Of a DNA stretch of 64,000 nt, positions 9,573 to 17,587 are shown in pieces. The DNA lies in assembly GCF_009617595.1 (NCBI RefSeq), contig NZ_WIXK01000004.1, positions 248,001 through 312,000 of the forward strand, written 5' to 3'. How positions within the stretch are numbered: position 1 is the stretch's first letter; every line of letters starts with the position of its first letter. The DNA is from Tritonibacter aquimaris (GTDB lineage: Bacteria; Pseudomonadota; Alphaproteobacteria; Rhodobacterales; Rhodobacteraceae). Made by a program: the position numbers and the translations under genes. The notes below the pieces were generated by a model. That model was given only the letters and a program-made list of their open reading frames with translations. It was not told where the DNA came from and searched no databases.

Positions 9573-10352
9573 TTAATTATTCCGATCCAGGTCAGTGAGA
9601 GCGCCGCCCTGAAGCAACAGCGCAAGAGTGGAGCTGAGGTCAAATTCTTCTGTGTCCTGGCAGGCGACCTCATAGGCCTCACCAAGTGTCTTGCCCGCCA
9701 TCACGGCGGTGATCCAGGCCGCGCCCCCCTGTGGAAGGAGCGCAAGTTCGGGATCAAATTCCGGGCGCAGGATCAAAACGTCCTGGGCGCTGGCAGTTGG
9801 AGCGGGGGTGCCCTCAACCATGTTAAACCGCCAGATGTCATAGATCGGCCAGGGCGAGCGGATCAGTTTGATCGCAGGCGCAAGCGTCAGGCGCGCCTGC
9901 ATCAGCTGATCAGGTTGCAGCGTCCCGAGTAGATTGGCATCCATCGCCACCGCATCTGCGGCGTGGTAGCTTTCGCGCATTGCCTGTTCGAGCCGGGCCA
10001 CATCGGGCAGGTAGCCGAGGTGAGAGAGCTGATCGAGCCCTGCGATAAAGCGCGGAAATTCATCGCCGTAGTGCATCATCAGCGGCGATTTCGGCGGGTG
10101 TGCGCGCAGAAAGATCCCCGAAAGCCCTTTCATATTGTCCTCACCCAGCAGTTTGGTGATGACTGGAAAGGCCTGCATCATCGCTTCGGTCAAAGAGACC
10201 GCCACATTGTTACGATAGACGTTGAAACGACGCCCGGCAGGACGGTTCAGACTGTCGCGCAGACCAAAGGGAATATCGCGGCGCGCATCCATCATCGCAT
10301 GGGTGAACTCTGCCTGAGAAACGGCAGCGGCGGGGCTGGGATCACGGCTCAT
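9573..10352 (-). CDS. bufC: DUF2063 (BufC-type) partner of the MNIO enzyme
   Basis: A 259-residue cytosolic protein. The N-terminal third has the DUF2063 DNA-binding-like signature FNVYRNNVAVSLTEAMMQAFPVITKLLGE (about 43-71), followed by FLRAHPPKSPLMMHYGDEFPRF and YLPDVARLEQAMRESYHA. The C-terminal half is the usual variable domain. In bufferin and related systems this protein is the recognition partner that presents the precursor peptide to the DUF692 oxidase, as MbnC does for MbnB. ATG 10352 is one base after the bufB stop (10354-10356), so the two subunits are made in a coupled fashion. Confidence 0.9.
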   Translation of the reverse strand: MSRDPSPAAAVSQAEFTHAMMDARRDIPFGLRDSLNRPAGRRFNVYRNNVAVSLTEAMMQAFPVITKLLGEDNMKGLSGIFLRAHPPKSPLMMHYGDEFPRFIAGLDQLSHLGYLPDVARLEQAMRESYHAADAVAMDANLLGTLQPDQLMQARLTLAPAIKLIRSPWPIYDIWRFNMVEGTPAPTASAQDVLILRPEFDPELALLPQGGAAWITAVMAGKTLGEAYEVACQDTEEFDLSSTLALLLQGGALTDLDRNN

Positions 10353-10353
10353 A

Positions 10354-11229
10354 TCAGGAGACCTCGTCTGTGACCTTGGCCGCGACTTTGGCAAGGGCTT
10401 GGGCGGCGCGCTGCGCCTCGGCCTCAAGCGTGGGCCAATTGGGCACGTCGGTGTCCCATTCGATCAGCGTGGGGGCAGGGCCCATCTGGGCCAATGTGTA
10501 ATCCAGCAGCGCCCAGACCGGATCAACCACCTCGCGCCCGTGGCTGTCGATCAAGAGCGGCTTGCCGTGGTCGTCTTCGTCCTCATCGTGGCCGCCAAGA
10601 TGGATTTCCCCAACCAGTTCGGTGGGGTAGGCGTCGATATAGCCCTGGGGGCTGAAATCGAGATTGGTGGCTGAGACAAAGACGTTGTTTACATCCAAAA
10701 GCAGGCCACAGCCGCTGCGGCACGCCACTTCTTTCAGGAACTCGGGTTCTGACCAGGTGCTTTCCGAGAAGGCGAGGTAGCTGGAGGGGTTTTCCAACAG
10801 CATCTTGCGTCCAAGCGTGGATTGCACGTGATCAATGTGATCGCAGACCCGCTGCAGCGTCGCGTCGGTGTAGGGCAATGGCAGCAGATCATTGTAAAAG
10901 CCGCTGTCATGGGTCGACCAGGCGAGATGTTCGGAGAAAGACGCAGGTTGCAGCCACGCCACCAGATGTTTCAGCCGGGTCAGATGATCGGGGTCAAGCG
11001 CGCCTTCGCCGCCAATAGACAGGCCAACACCGTGAACGGAAATCGGGAAATCTTCGGCGAGATGGCGCAGCTGCGCCAGCGGGCGGCCGCCATCACCCAT
11101 GTAGTTTTCGGCGTGAATTTCCAGCCAGCCGACAGAACCGGCGTTTGCGACAATATCGTGGAAATGTTGTGGCTTGTAGCCAACACCCGGCGTGTGGGGC
11201 AGATGGGTGAATGTGGGTTTGTCCAGCAT
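10354..11229 (-). CDS. bufB: Multinuclear non-heme iron oxidase (DUF692/MNIO), bufferin-modifying enzyme
   Basis: A 291-residue TIM-barrel MNIO (formerly DUF692), the family that includes MbnB of methanobactin biosynthesis. Expected metal ligands are all visible: E37/H39/N42 in WLEIHAENY, H66 in SVHGVGLS, E100-H101 in SEHLAW, E146-N147 in LLENPSSY, D179/N181 in LLDVNNV, H210 and H214 in GEIHLGGH, D228/H230 in LIDSHG, and E257/D259 in LIEWDTD. Family chemistry is iron- and O2-dependent oxidation of precursor cysteines; for bufferins, conversion to 5-thiooxazoles has been reported. It is the second gene of the operon bufA-bufB-bufC-doxX and the first after two intergenic hairpins. Confidence 0.95.
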   Translation of the reverse strand: MLDKPTFTHLPHTPGVGYKPQHFHDIVANAGSVGWLEIHAENYMGDGGRPLAQLRHLAEDFPISVHGVGLSIGGEGALDPDHLTRLKHLVAWLQPASFSEHLAWSTHDSGFYNDLLPLPYTDATLQRVCDHIDHVQSTLGRKMLLENPSSYLAFSESTWSEPEFLKEVACRSGCGLLLDVNNVFVSATNLDFSPQGYIDAYPTELVGEIHLGGHDEDEDDHGKPLLIDSHGREVVDPVWALLDYTLAQMGPAPTLIEWDTDVPNWPTLEAEAQRAAQALAKVAAKVTDEVS

Positions 11230-11274
11230 TGTATCCTACTTTCTGCGCGGTTCCGGGAGCCTTTCTTGAGGGGA

Positions 11275-11327
11275 AGGGGGCAAAGGCAAGCTCTGCCCCC
11301 TAATTGATATATTATTCAAATATATCA
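11275..11327 (-). promoter_or_regulatory. Two tandem RNA hairpins between bufA and bufB
   Basis: In the 113-base gap between the bufA stop and the bufB start are two perfect stems: TGATATAT/ATATATCA (11305-11327, 7-base loop) and GGGGGCA/TGCCCCC (11276-11300). Neither is followed by a U-tract on the minus strand. This arrangement fits 3' stabilisation of the bufA message or partial attenuation, giving more precursor than enzyme. Confidence 0.6.
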
Positions 11328-11342
11328 GAGATCTGTGACAGC

Positions 11343-11648
11343 TTATGCTGGCAGGTCACGATCCTGTGCTTTCAGCGAGCCTTTGCGCTCGGTGCCGTCT
11401 GCCATTGCAGGCAGTTCGATGGAGGCGCAGGAGCCTGCGTCAACCAAGGTCCATGCGTTGCCTTGGTAGTCAACGGTGGAGGTGCCGGCGCAGGTGGTGC
11501 CTGGGCCTGCGGCGCAGTCGTTTTCGCCCGCCAGGGAAATGCCGTAGCACTTCTCTTTGGATTGAGCGGATGCTGCACCGGTCAGAACGGTGGTCATAGC
11601 TGCGGCTACGGCGCCAGCAACGGCAAAGGTTTTTGCGGTGTTCGACAT
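11343..11648 (-). CDS. bufA: Bufferin precursor peptide BufA1-type (DUF2282)
   Basis: A 101-residue exported precursor. A signal peptide (residues 1 to about 29, ending in ASA-QS) is unusual for a RiPP and typical of bufferins, which are matured in the cytosol and then sent to the periplasm. The mature part has four cysteines (34, 45, 53, 74) in the family pattern [25 protein letters not shown] and DAGSC, with DYQGNAW between. It ends with the conserved [12 protein letters not shown] tail. Modified cysteines bind copper (and possibly other metals), buffering the envelope. ATG 11648 is preceded by AAAGGAA. It is the first gene of the operon and is separated from bufB by two hairpins. Confidence 0.92.
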   Translation of the reverse strand: MSNTAKTFAVAGAVAAAMTTVLTGAASAQSKEKCYGISLAGENDCAAGPGTTCAGTSTVDYQGNAWTLVDAGSCASIELPAMADGTERKGSLKAQDRDLPA

Positions 11649-11742
11649 CTCATTATTCCTTTCGGTTACACATGCGGTGTCGTCGTGATGACATGAAAAC
11701 ACTAACCCGGAGTATAGGGCGGGTGAAGTCACGAGGCCGTTA

Positions 11743-11768
11743 GTAACAGTCGCGTCAGCCCGTGTTAC
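11743..11768. promoter_or_regulatory. Inverted repeat upstream of bufA
   Basis: GTAACA and TGTTAC arms separated by 14 bases, about 95 bases upstream of the bufA start. This is a candidate binding site for a regulator of the bufferin operon. No regulator or ECF sigma factor gene is adjacent, so the controlling protein must be encoded elsewhere. Confidence 0.35.
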
Positions 11769-11820
11769 GAATTTGTGCCAGGTATCCGGGAAAATCCAGC
11801 TTTGGGGTAGCGCAAACAGA

Positions 11821-11846
11821 AAAAACGGCCCGCGAGGGGCCGTTTT
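11821..11846 (-). terminator. thrS terminator
   Basis: AACGGCCC...GGGCCGTT-type stem (AAAAACGGCC / GGCCGTTTT) with an A-run before and a T-run after. On the minus strand it ends in CCGTTTTTTC, 21 bases beyond the thrS stop. Confidence 0.8.
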
Positions 11847-11867
11847 CACAACAGTTTTTGTAACAAA

Positions 11868-13799
11868 TTACAGCAGGTCGGGCGGGGTTGCGGCGCGCTT
11901 CAGCTCATTTGTAACATTTTCAAGGCTTTCGACCGAGGTGCGTTTCTCACCCAGGCGGCGAACCGAGACGCTGCGCTCTTCCACTTCGCGGTGACCTACC
12001 GCAAGAATGACGGGCACTTTGCTCAGGGAATGTTCGCGGACCTTGTAGTTGATCTTTTCATTGCGAATGTCGGCCTCGGCCTGAACACCAGCGGCGCGCA
12101 GGGTCTGAACCACTTCATTTACATAGTCATCGGCATCGGATGTGATCGAGGCCACAACCACCTGACGTGGCGCCAGCCAGAACGGCAGTTTGCCTTCCCA
12201 GTTCTCAATCAGGATGCCGGTGAAGCGTTCGAGCGAGCCAAAGAGCGCGCGGTGCAGCATGACCGGAGCCTGCTTTTCGCCCGACTGGGTCACATAGGTG
12301 GAGCCAAAGCGTTCCGGCAGGTTGTAATCCACCTGCAGGGTGCCGCACTGCCAGTCCCGGCCAATGGCGTCACGCAGAACGTACTCGAGCTTGGGACCGT
12401 AAAACGCGCCTTCACCTTCAAAGATGGTGTATTCCATGCCCGCCCGTTCCAGCGCGGTTTTCAACGCGCCTTCCGACAGATCCCAGCTTTCGTCGCTACC
12501 GATGCGGTTTTCAGGCCGGGTCGAGAGTTTGACGTGGACGTTTTCAAAGCCGAAGTCTTTGTAGATCGACAGGATCAGATCGTTGACCTTAAGGCATTCA
12601 TCGGTCAGCTGCTCAGGGGTGCAATAGATATGCGCATCATCCTGGGTAAAGCTGCGTACCCGCATCAGCCCGTGCAGCGCCCCGGATGGTTCATAACGGT
12701 GCACCTTGCCAAATTCCGCGACCTTGATCGGCAGCTCACGATAGCTGCGCAGGGTATGATTGTAGATCATCATATGGCCCGGGCAGTTCATCGGCTTCAG
12801 CGCGTAGTCGCGATCATCATGGGTTTTGGCCAGGAACATGTTTTCCATGTAGTTGAACCAGTGGCCCGAGGTTTCCCACAGGGCGCGATCCATGATGTCG
12901 GGGGTGTTGACCTCTTCATAGCCCGCGGCCTCTTGGCGACGGCGCATATAGGCGATGAGGTTTTGGAACACGCGCCAGCCCGCCGGGTGCCAGAACACTG
13001 AGCCCGGAGCGTGCTCTTCGAAGTGGAACAGATCCATTTCGCGGCCCAGTTTGCGGTGGTCGCGCTTGGCGGCCTCTTCGAGCATGGTGAGATGCGCTTT
13101 AAGCTTTTCTTTGCCGGTGAAGGCGACGCCATAGATCCGTTGCAGCATCTGACGGTTGGAATCACCGCGCCAATAGGCACCGGCCACCGACATCAGTTTG
13201 AACGCGTCACCTGGCAGCTGGCCGGTGTGTTGCAGGTGCGGGCCACGGCAGAGATCCTGCCAATCGCCATGCCAATACATGCGCAGCGGCTCATCGCCGG
13301 GGATGCTTTCGATCAGCTCGACCTTATAGGGTTCGTTATTGTCGGTGTAGTGCTGGATCGCGCGGTCGCGTTCCCACACTTCGGTGCGGACTTCATCACG
13401 CTTGTTGATGATTTCCTTCATCTTCTTTTCGATCGCACCCAGATCTTCGGGGGTGAAGGGCTCTGCGCGGTCAAAGTCGTAATACCAGCCATTGTCGATG
13501 ACAGGGCCGATGGTGACTTTGGTGTCGGGCCAGATTTCCTGCACCGCGCGCGCCATCACATGGGCGAGGTCGTGGCGGATCAGCTCATTGGCCTGCGCCT
13601 CATCCTTCATGGTGTGGATGGCGATCGCGGCGTCCTGTTCAATCGGCCACTGAAGATCCCAGTGTTCGCCGTTGACGGTTGCGGAGATGGCTTTTTTGCC
13701 AAGGGAAGTGGAAATGCTCGAGGCGACCTGCGCGGCGGTTACGCCAGCGTCAAATTCACGTGCATTGCCATCGGGAAAAGTAAGGGAGACTTGGGCCAT
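11868..13799 (-). CDS. thrS: Threonyl-tRNA synthetase
   Basis: A 643-residue class II synthetase. Order: N-terminal TGS domain (residues 1-60, [19 protein letters not shown]), the editing/SAD domain with [11 protein letters not shown] (the HxxxH-type motif) and C-R-G-P-H-L around 180, then the catalytic core with the zinc-binding cysteine in [11 protein letters not shown], motif 2 ([31 protein letters not shown]), motif 3 ([17 protein letters not shown]), and the C-terminal anticodon-binding domain. ATG 13799 is chosen because [11 protein letters not shown] begins the TGS domain; an earlier in-frame start at 13832 adds a poorly conserved leader. Monocistronic with its own terminator. Confidence 0.97.
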   Translation of the reverse strand: MAQVSLTFPDGNAREFDAGVTAAQVASSISTSLGKKAISATVNGEHWDLQWPIEQDAAIAIHTMKDEAQANELIRHDLAHVMARAVQEIWPDTKVTIGPVIDNGWYYDFDRAEPFTPEDLGAIEKKMKEIINKRDEVRTEVWERDRAIQHYTDNNEPYKVELIESIPGDEPLRMYWHGDWQDLCRGPHLQHTGQLPGDAFKLMSVAGAYWRGDSNRQMLQRIYGVAFTGKEKLKAHLTMLEEAAKRDHRKLGREMDLFHFEEHAPGSVFWHPAGWRVFQNLIAYMRRRQEAAGYEEVNTPDIMDRALWETSGHWFNYMENMFLAKTHDDRDYALKPMNCPGHMMIYNHTLRSYRELPIKVAEFGKVHRYEPSGALHGLMRVRSFTQDDAHIYCTPEQLTDECLKVNDLILSIYKDFGFENVHVKLSTRPENRIGSDESWDLSEGALKTALERAGMEYTIFEGEGAFYGPKLEYVLRDAIGRDWQCGTLQVDYNLPERFGSTYVTQSGEKQAPVMLHRALFGSLERFTGILIENWEGKLPFWLAPRQVVVASITSDADDYVNEVVQTLRAAGVQAEADIRNEKINYKVREHSLSKVPVILAVGHREVEERSVSVRRLGEKRTSVESLENVTNELKRAATPPDLL

Positions 13800-14099
13800 T
13801 GTTCTGGCACTCCTCGTCGGTTTGGCGCCCACTGAACGCCCGGTTGCGGGTTATGGTGTGCGGCCTTCCTGCCCAATGGCGCGGGGGAGGTCAAGGCTTT
13901 GATCCAAAAGCGGGCTTGTTGTGGGGCTGATGTCACAAACCGAGGTCACAGCACAGGTCAACAGTTGCAGAGACGTTACGGGTGTTCTGGCGGTGCACTA
14001 TCGCATAGGGAGAATTTAGTTCGACCTAGGATTGAATTTTTGTTACACAGTTGTGCAGGAGTTGCGGGGATTGAATTTGATTAGAACTGGGGGAGCCAG
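13800..14099. other. Divergent intergenic region, thrS leader
   Basis: About 300 bases between the divergent thrS and the unknown gene at 14100. No T-box or attenuator was recognised. A GGGGGAG ribosome-binding site lies just before 14100. Confidence 0.35.
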
Positions 14100-15176
14100 A
14101 TGACAGAAGAGCCACTGTGGACGTTTGAAGATGGTGAGACGTTTCAGGCCGCCAGTAATTTTCATGCGATGTCAAAGGATGTGCTTACCGGGCCCTGCGC
14201 CCACCGTGGAGACGGTGGTGATGCGGCGCATGAAAGCATTGTTGATATTCACCGGATGGCGCGGGTGGAATATGCCAAAAACATCCATAAGGTTGGCCGC
14301 AATGTCTATCCGTTGATCATTGCGCGCGACAACGCGCCTGAGGGCGACCGCGCTGATCAGGGGCGGCAAGGGCTGGGCGGGGTGTTCACGCTCTATTTGA
14401 AGGGCGGTGAAACCCGTACGATCCAGCCGACACCCGCAGGTTATGAGCGGCTGAAATGTCTGAGCCATATTCCTTTGGGCCTGTTTAATATTCTCAGCCC
14501 GCATTTTCTGGATCCCGGCGCGCGGGCATGGATGGGTAAGACCCGTGAAATGGGCGCAAAGATCAGCGAGGCTGTGCGCCGTTTGGACGACGCAGCCTTT
14601 GATGCGCGCGAGACCAAGGCGGCCGCGACCATTTTGCGCCGCAGCGAAGGCTATGTGAACCGCATTCTTGAGGATCAGAAAGTGACGGCCGAGGGGTTTG
14701 AGGTTTATGCGGCCTCGATCCGGGCGAGCATTCGCGATGCGATGGATTACGCGGCGGAGTTGCAGATGGACGCCTGTATGGCGGCGCTGCGCACATGGCG
14801 CGATGAGCTGGGAGCGGATGAGTGGCGCAAGCTGCATGTGGTGGTGACAACCATCTGGCCAGTATCCGAGCACAGCCCGCGCTGGCAGCTGTTTCGCACC
14901 CTGATGGATCCTGAGACGGTAGACACCCATCTGATTGTTGGTGAGGGCGTCAAGACCACGGAGGAAGCGCGCGATCTGTTGGGGCGCATTGTGGCGGATC
15001 GGCTGGCGTCACGCCTTATTGTGGGCATTGATGATGAACGTGGCCGCCGCATGACCCAATGTCTGAGCTCGCGCACGGATGTGGTGGCAGACAGTGCCTA
15101 CCGCGCCTTGCAGCGGCAATGTCCGATGGCTGGCGGGGTGGAACAATCTGACGACAAGCCGGCCAAGGTGGGCTGA
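14100..15176 (+). CDS. Hypothetical protein, 358 residues
   Basis: A soluble, mixed alpha/beta protein without a signal peptide. It starts at ATG 14100 behind a strong GGGGGAG site, so it is very likely a real gene. Recognisable features are few: an N-terminal region with several His and Asp residues (HRGDGGDAAHES, DIHRMARVEYAKNIHKVGRN), a proline-rich turn IQPTPAGYERLKCLSHIPLGLFNILSPHF, and a long helical middle (residues 150-250) with LDDAAFDARETKAAATILRR and a regular coiled-coil look. The C-terminal half (KLHVVVTTIWPVSEHSPRWQLFRTLMD, then LIVGEGVKTTEEARDLLGRI) resembles a Rossmann-like layer. I cannot assign a family. It is monocistronic and followed by a roseobacter-type intergenic element. 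Confidence 0.75.
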   Translation: MTEEPLWTFEDGETFQAASNFHAMSKDVLTGPCAHRGDGGDAAHESIVDIHRMARVEYAKNIHKVGRNVYPLIIARDNAPEGDRADQGRQGLGGVFTLYLKGGETRTIQPTPAGYERLKCLSHIPLGLFNILSPHFLDPGARAWMGKTREMGAKISEAVRRLDDAAFDARETKAAATILRRSEGYVNRILEDQKVTAEGFEVYAASIRASIRDAMDYAAELQMDACMAALRTWRDELGADEWRKLHVVVTTIWPVSEHSPRWQLFRTLMDPETVDTHLIVGEGVKTTEEARDLLGRIVADRLASRLIVGIDDERGRRMTQCLSSRTDVVADSAYRALQRQCPMAGGVEQSDDKPAKVG

Positions 15177-15218
15177 TGTGGCTGCGTGATCCAATGGGGC
15201 GCTGCGCGCACAGGGTAA

Positions 15219-15287
15219 GCTGGCGCGCAATGCGCCAGCCGGGCGAGGCGCTGCCTCGCGCTCCGGAGTATTTTTAAAAAGGTGAAG
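15219..15287. repeat. Dispersed intergenic element, copy 1
   Basis: Two GC hairpins (CTGGCGC..GCGCCAG at 15219-15238, and GCGAGGC-GCT-GCCTCGC at about 15244-15260) run into CTCCGGAGTATTT, an A-run and GGTGAAG. The last part recurs at 46202-46233. Elements of this form occur repeatedly in roseobacter intergenic regions as far as I recall; function unknown. Confidence 0.5.
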
Positions 15288-15449
15288 GGCAGTTGGAGCA
15301 GCCGGTAAGGCGGTCAGATCCTGTGCCTGCACATCTGACCTTGGCGGTTTTGAGGATCTGGCGGGCAGTGTCGGAATTTGTGCGCGATCGGGCGATGGTG
15401 ACGCCGAAAAGGAGAGAGGCGGCGCATCATAATGCGCCGCCAAAGCGCG

Positions 15450-15860
15450 CTAGGCGCCAAGGTTCAAAAGCAACACCACTGCAATCGCCACGGTGCAGCC
15501 ATAGCTTGCCGAAAAGAGGAGAGGGCGGATTGGAAACACCGCCAGACCACTGATCATCCCCACCGCATGAATGAGCCGGATCCAGAAAAACGCAACCGTT
15601 GCCGCCGCGGTCAGCGCGGTTGAGACTTGGCTGACATGGGCAATCAGCACCACCGCCGCAAAAGGCACGGTGGTTTCCAGCGCGTTTTGATGGGCGCGAA
15701 AGGCGCGCTGCACCCAGGGGCGCAGCAGGGAGCGATCGGGGGGCAGGCTGAAATCGGTGTAATCTGCCTGTTCCGTCGCCAGCCCGATCACATAGGGCAG
15801 CCAAAGCGAGCCAGTCAGCAGCACGCTGAGGGTGAGATAGGTGAGTTCTGTGGTCATCAT
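15450..15860 (-). CDS. MAPEG-family membrane protein
   Basis: A 136-residue four-helix membrane protein. The helices begin LTYLTLSVLLTGSLWLPYV. A loop RAHQNALETTVPFAAVVLIAH carries the MAPEG signature (R-x-x-x-A-x-x-N-x-x-E), followed by AFFWIRLIHAVG. MAPEG proteins include microsomal glutathione transferases; bacterial members are mostly uncharacterised and may conjugate glutathione to hydrophobic electrophiles. The adjacent ArsR-SRPBCC gene ends 12 bases upstream (15873) on the same strand, so the two are probably one operon with the regulator first. Two adjacent ATG codons (15860, 15857) are possible starts. Confidence 0.85.
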   Translation of the reverse strand: MMTTELTYLTLSVLLTGSLWLPYVIGLATEQADYTDFSLPPDRSLLRPWVQRAFRAHQNALETTVPFAAVVLIAHVSQVSTALTAAATVAFFWIRLIHAVGMISGLAVFPIRPLLFSASYGCTVAIAVVLLLNLGA

Positions 15861-15872
15861 CAGGTTCCTGTG

Positions 15873-16673
15873 TCAGCCGTCTTCTTTGATCGGGGTGCCG
15901 GTTTCCAGCCAGGATTTCAGTGAAGCCGCAAAGCGCATCCAGCCGTCGCGAATACCCTGATGGGCCGGGGGCACCGCGTAATGTTCACAGGTGAGTTTGC
16001 AGATATCGCCTTCGACATCAATCAGGAAGGCAATATGGCTGGGGGTATTGTCGCCTTCGCAGAAATTGGGCTCAAAGGTCATATCGATGCGCGATTTTGG
16101 CGTCAGTGAAATCACCCGCTGGGTCAGCATGGAGGAGCCATCCTTGCGGATCATGGTCAGCGCTGCATCGGGGGCGGTGGCATCGCCTGTGGCGCGGTCG
16201 CAGGCAAAATGGTGCAGCGCCACCTGATCTGCCAAAGTCAGCGCATCCCACAGCGCATCCTGGCTGCAGCGGATCATGGTTTGATGGATGAAATCGGGTT
16301 TGGCCGCGGAGGTCGATTCTGTTGTGGCGGTATCAGGGCTGAAGACTGTGGCAGACATAGGTGTTTCCTTTTCCAGGTGGGTTTTCAGATCGAGCAATCC
16401 ACGGGCCACGGGGCCTGCGAGCAGCGGCTCAATCCAGCGGTCGATGACTTCCTGCAGGGGTACGGCATTGAGATAGTGGTATTTGAACCGTCCCTGTTTT
16501 TTGGACAGCACCAGCCCCGCGTCTTCGAGCAGGGCCAGATGTTTCATCACCCCAAACCGCGTCATGTCGAACTGGGGTTCCAGCTCGCTGAGGCTTTGAC
16601 CGTCTTTCTGGCGCAGACTGTCCAGAATGGCGCGCCGCGCCGGGTCGTTGAGGGCTTTGAAGATCTTGTCCAT
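15873..16673 (-). CDS. ArsR-type HTH fused to SRPBCC (AHSA1-like) domain
   Basis: A 266-residue two-domain protein. Residues 1-95 form an ArsR winged helix (MDKIFKALNDPARRAILDSL, SLSELEPQFDMTRFGVMKHLALLEDAGLV, GRFKYHYLNAVPLQEVIDRWI). Residues 115-266 form an SRPBCC/AHSA1 ligand-binding cup (IRCSQDALWDALTLAD, LTQRVISLTPKSRIDMTF, CKLTCEHYAVP, GWMRFAASLKSWLETG). In family terms this couples DNA binding to binding of a hydrophobic ligand. ATG 16673 follows AAGGAT; longer starts lie in the operator region. Three TGGTCAC repeats upstream are its likely autoregulatory sites. The MAPEG gene follows at 12 bases and may be the regulated output. Confidence 0.85.
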   Translation of the reverse strand: MDKIFKALNDPARRAILDSLRQKDGQSLSELEPQFDMTRFGVMKHLALLEDAGLVLSKKQGRFKYHYLNAVPLQEVIDRWIEPLLAGPVARGLLDLKTHLEKETPMSATVFSPDTATTESTSAAKPDFIHQTMIRCSQDALWDALTLADQVALHHFACDRATGDATAPDAALTMIRKDGSSMLTQRVISLTPKSRIDMTFEPNFCEGDNTPSHIAFLIDVEGDICKLTCEHYAVPPAHQGIRDGWMRFAASLKSWLETGTPIKEDG

Positions 16674-16695
16674 ATCATCCTTATATGTGATTCTT

Positions 16696-16738
16696 TGGTC
16701 ACGTGTCAATTTGGTCACCTAATGCTGGTCACCTAATG
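16696..16738. promoter_or_regulatory. TGGTCAC direct repeats, candidate ArsR-fusion operator
   Basis: TGGTCAC occurs at 16696-16702, 16712-16718 and 16726-16732. The last two are part of an exact 13-base direct repeat TGGTCACCTAATG. They overlap a TTGACA hexamer (minus strand, 16704-16709) upstream of the ArsR-SRPBCC start, and sit between it and the divergent hydrolase gene. Confidence 0.5.
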
Positions 16739-16822
16739 GGAAGTGCGGCCAGGGCTATGGGGCGTTTGCGAATCTGCGCAAACATGGCAAGGCTTTCGCA
16801 TACAATGTGAAGGAGAGCGCCC

Positions 16823-17587
16823 ATGTCTGATCAGCCCAGCACAGCCGCAAAAGAGCCGCAGTATCTTGTAACCGAGACCGGGCGGCGTATCGCCTATCAC
16901 AAGAGCGAGGGCGCAGGGCCGGTGGTGGTGTTTCTGGGCGGATTGAAATCTGACATGGAGGGCACAAAGGCGCTGGCGCTTGAGGACTGGGCCAAGGCGC
17001 GGGGGCAGGCGTTTTTGCGCTTTGACTATTCCGGCCACGGGCAGAGTTCGGAAAAATATGAAGACACCTGTATCGGGGACTGGCACCAAGACACGCTGGC
17101 GGTGATCGATCAGCTGACCGAGGGTGAGATCGTGCCGGTGGGGTCCTCGATGGGGGGCTGGCAGGCCTTGTTGCTGGCAAAGGCGCGTGCGGATCGGATC
17201 AAAGGCATGGTGACGATTGCCGCCGCCCCGGATTTCACCGAAGATGGCTGGTGGCAGAGCTTTGATGCGGCACAAAAAGATGAGTTGATGGAGAAGGGCG
17301 TGGTCTATCTGCCCTCTGATTACATGGAGCCCTATGTGGTCACCAAACGGATGGTGGAAGATGGGCGCGCGCATCTGGTGTTGCGCGATGCGTTGGGGCT
17401 GCCCTTCCCGGTGCGCTGTTTGCAGGGCACCGCCGACACCGCTGTCAGCACCGAGACCGCGCTGCGCCTGCTGGACCATGCGCGTTGCGATGACATGCGG
17501 CTGACGCTGGTGAAGGAGGCGGATCACCGGTTCTCGGATGAGGCCTGCCTGAAGTTGATCGAACAGGCCGTGGAAGAGGTGCTGTAA
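16823..17587 (+). CDS. Alpha/beta hydrolase (ABHD10-like)
   Basis: A 254-residue cytosolic alpha/beta hydrolase. VVVFLGGLKSDM supplies the oxyanion-hole segment, LRFDYSGHGQSS is the following strand/loop, and the nucleophile elbow is VGSSMGGW (GxSxG, serine about residue 115). An acidic residue in LQGTADTAVS and a histidine in EADHRFSD complete the triad. The layout resembles ABHD10/palmitoyl-thioesterase-like proteins, but substrate is unknown. Its stop codon shares one base with the next start (17587), so the hydrolase and the phosphatase-fold protein are translationally coupled. It is divergent from the ArsR-SRPBCC gene. Confidence 0.8.
   Translation: MSDQPSTAAKEPQYLVTETGRRIAYHKSEGAGPVVVFLGGLKSDMEGTKALALEDWAKARGQAFLRFDYSGHGQSSEKYEDTCIGDWHQDTLAVIDQLTEGEIVPVGSSMGGWQALLLAKARADRIKGMVTIAAAPDFTEDGWWQSFDAAQKDELMEKGVVYLPSDYMEPYVVTKRMVEDGRAHLVLRDALGLPFPVRCLQGTADTAVSTETALRLLDHARCDDMRLTLVKEADHRFSDEACLKLIEQAVEEVL

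Noticed and set aside
11343-11849. Longer open frame upstream of bufA that would extend the precursor by 67 residues
   Set aside because: The extension crosses the promoter region, removes the signal peptide from the N-terminus and has no ribosome-binding site; ATG 11648 with AAAGGAA is better.
11991-13001. A 336-residue plus-strand frame antisense to thrS
   Set aside because: Shadow of thrS; composition typical of antisense frames, and thrS is unmistakable.
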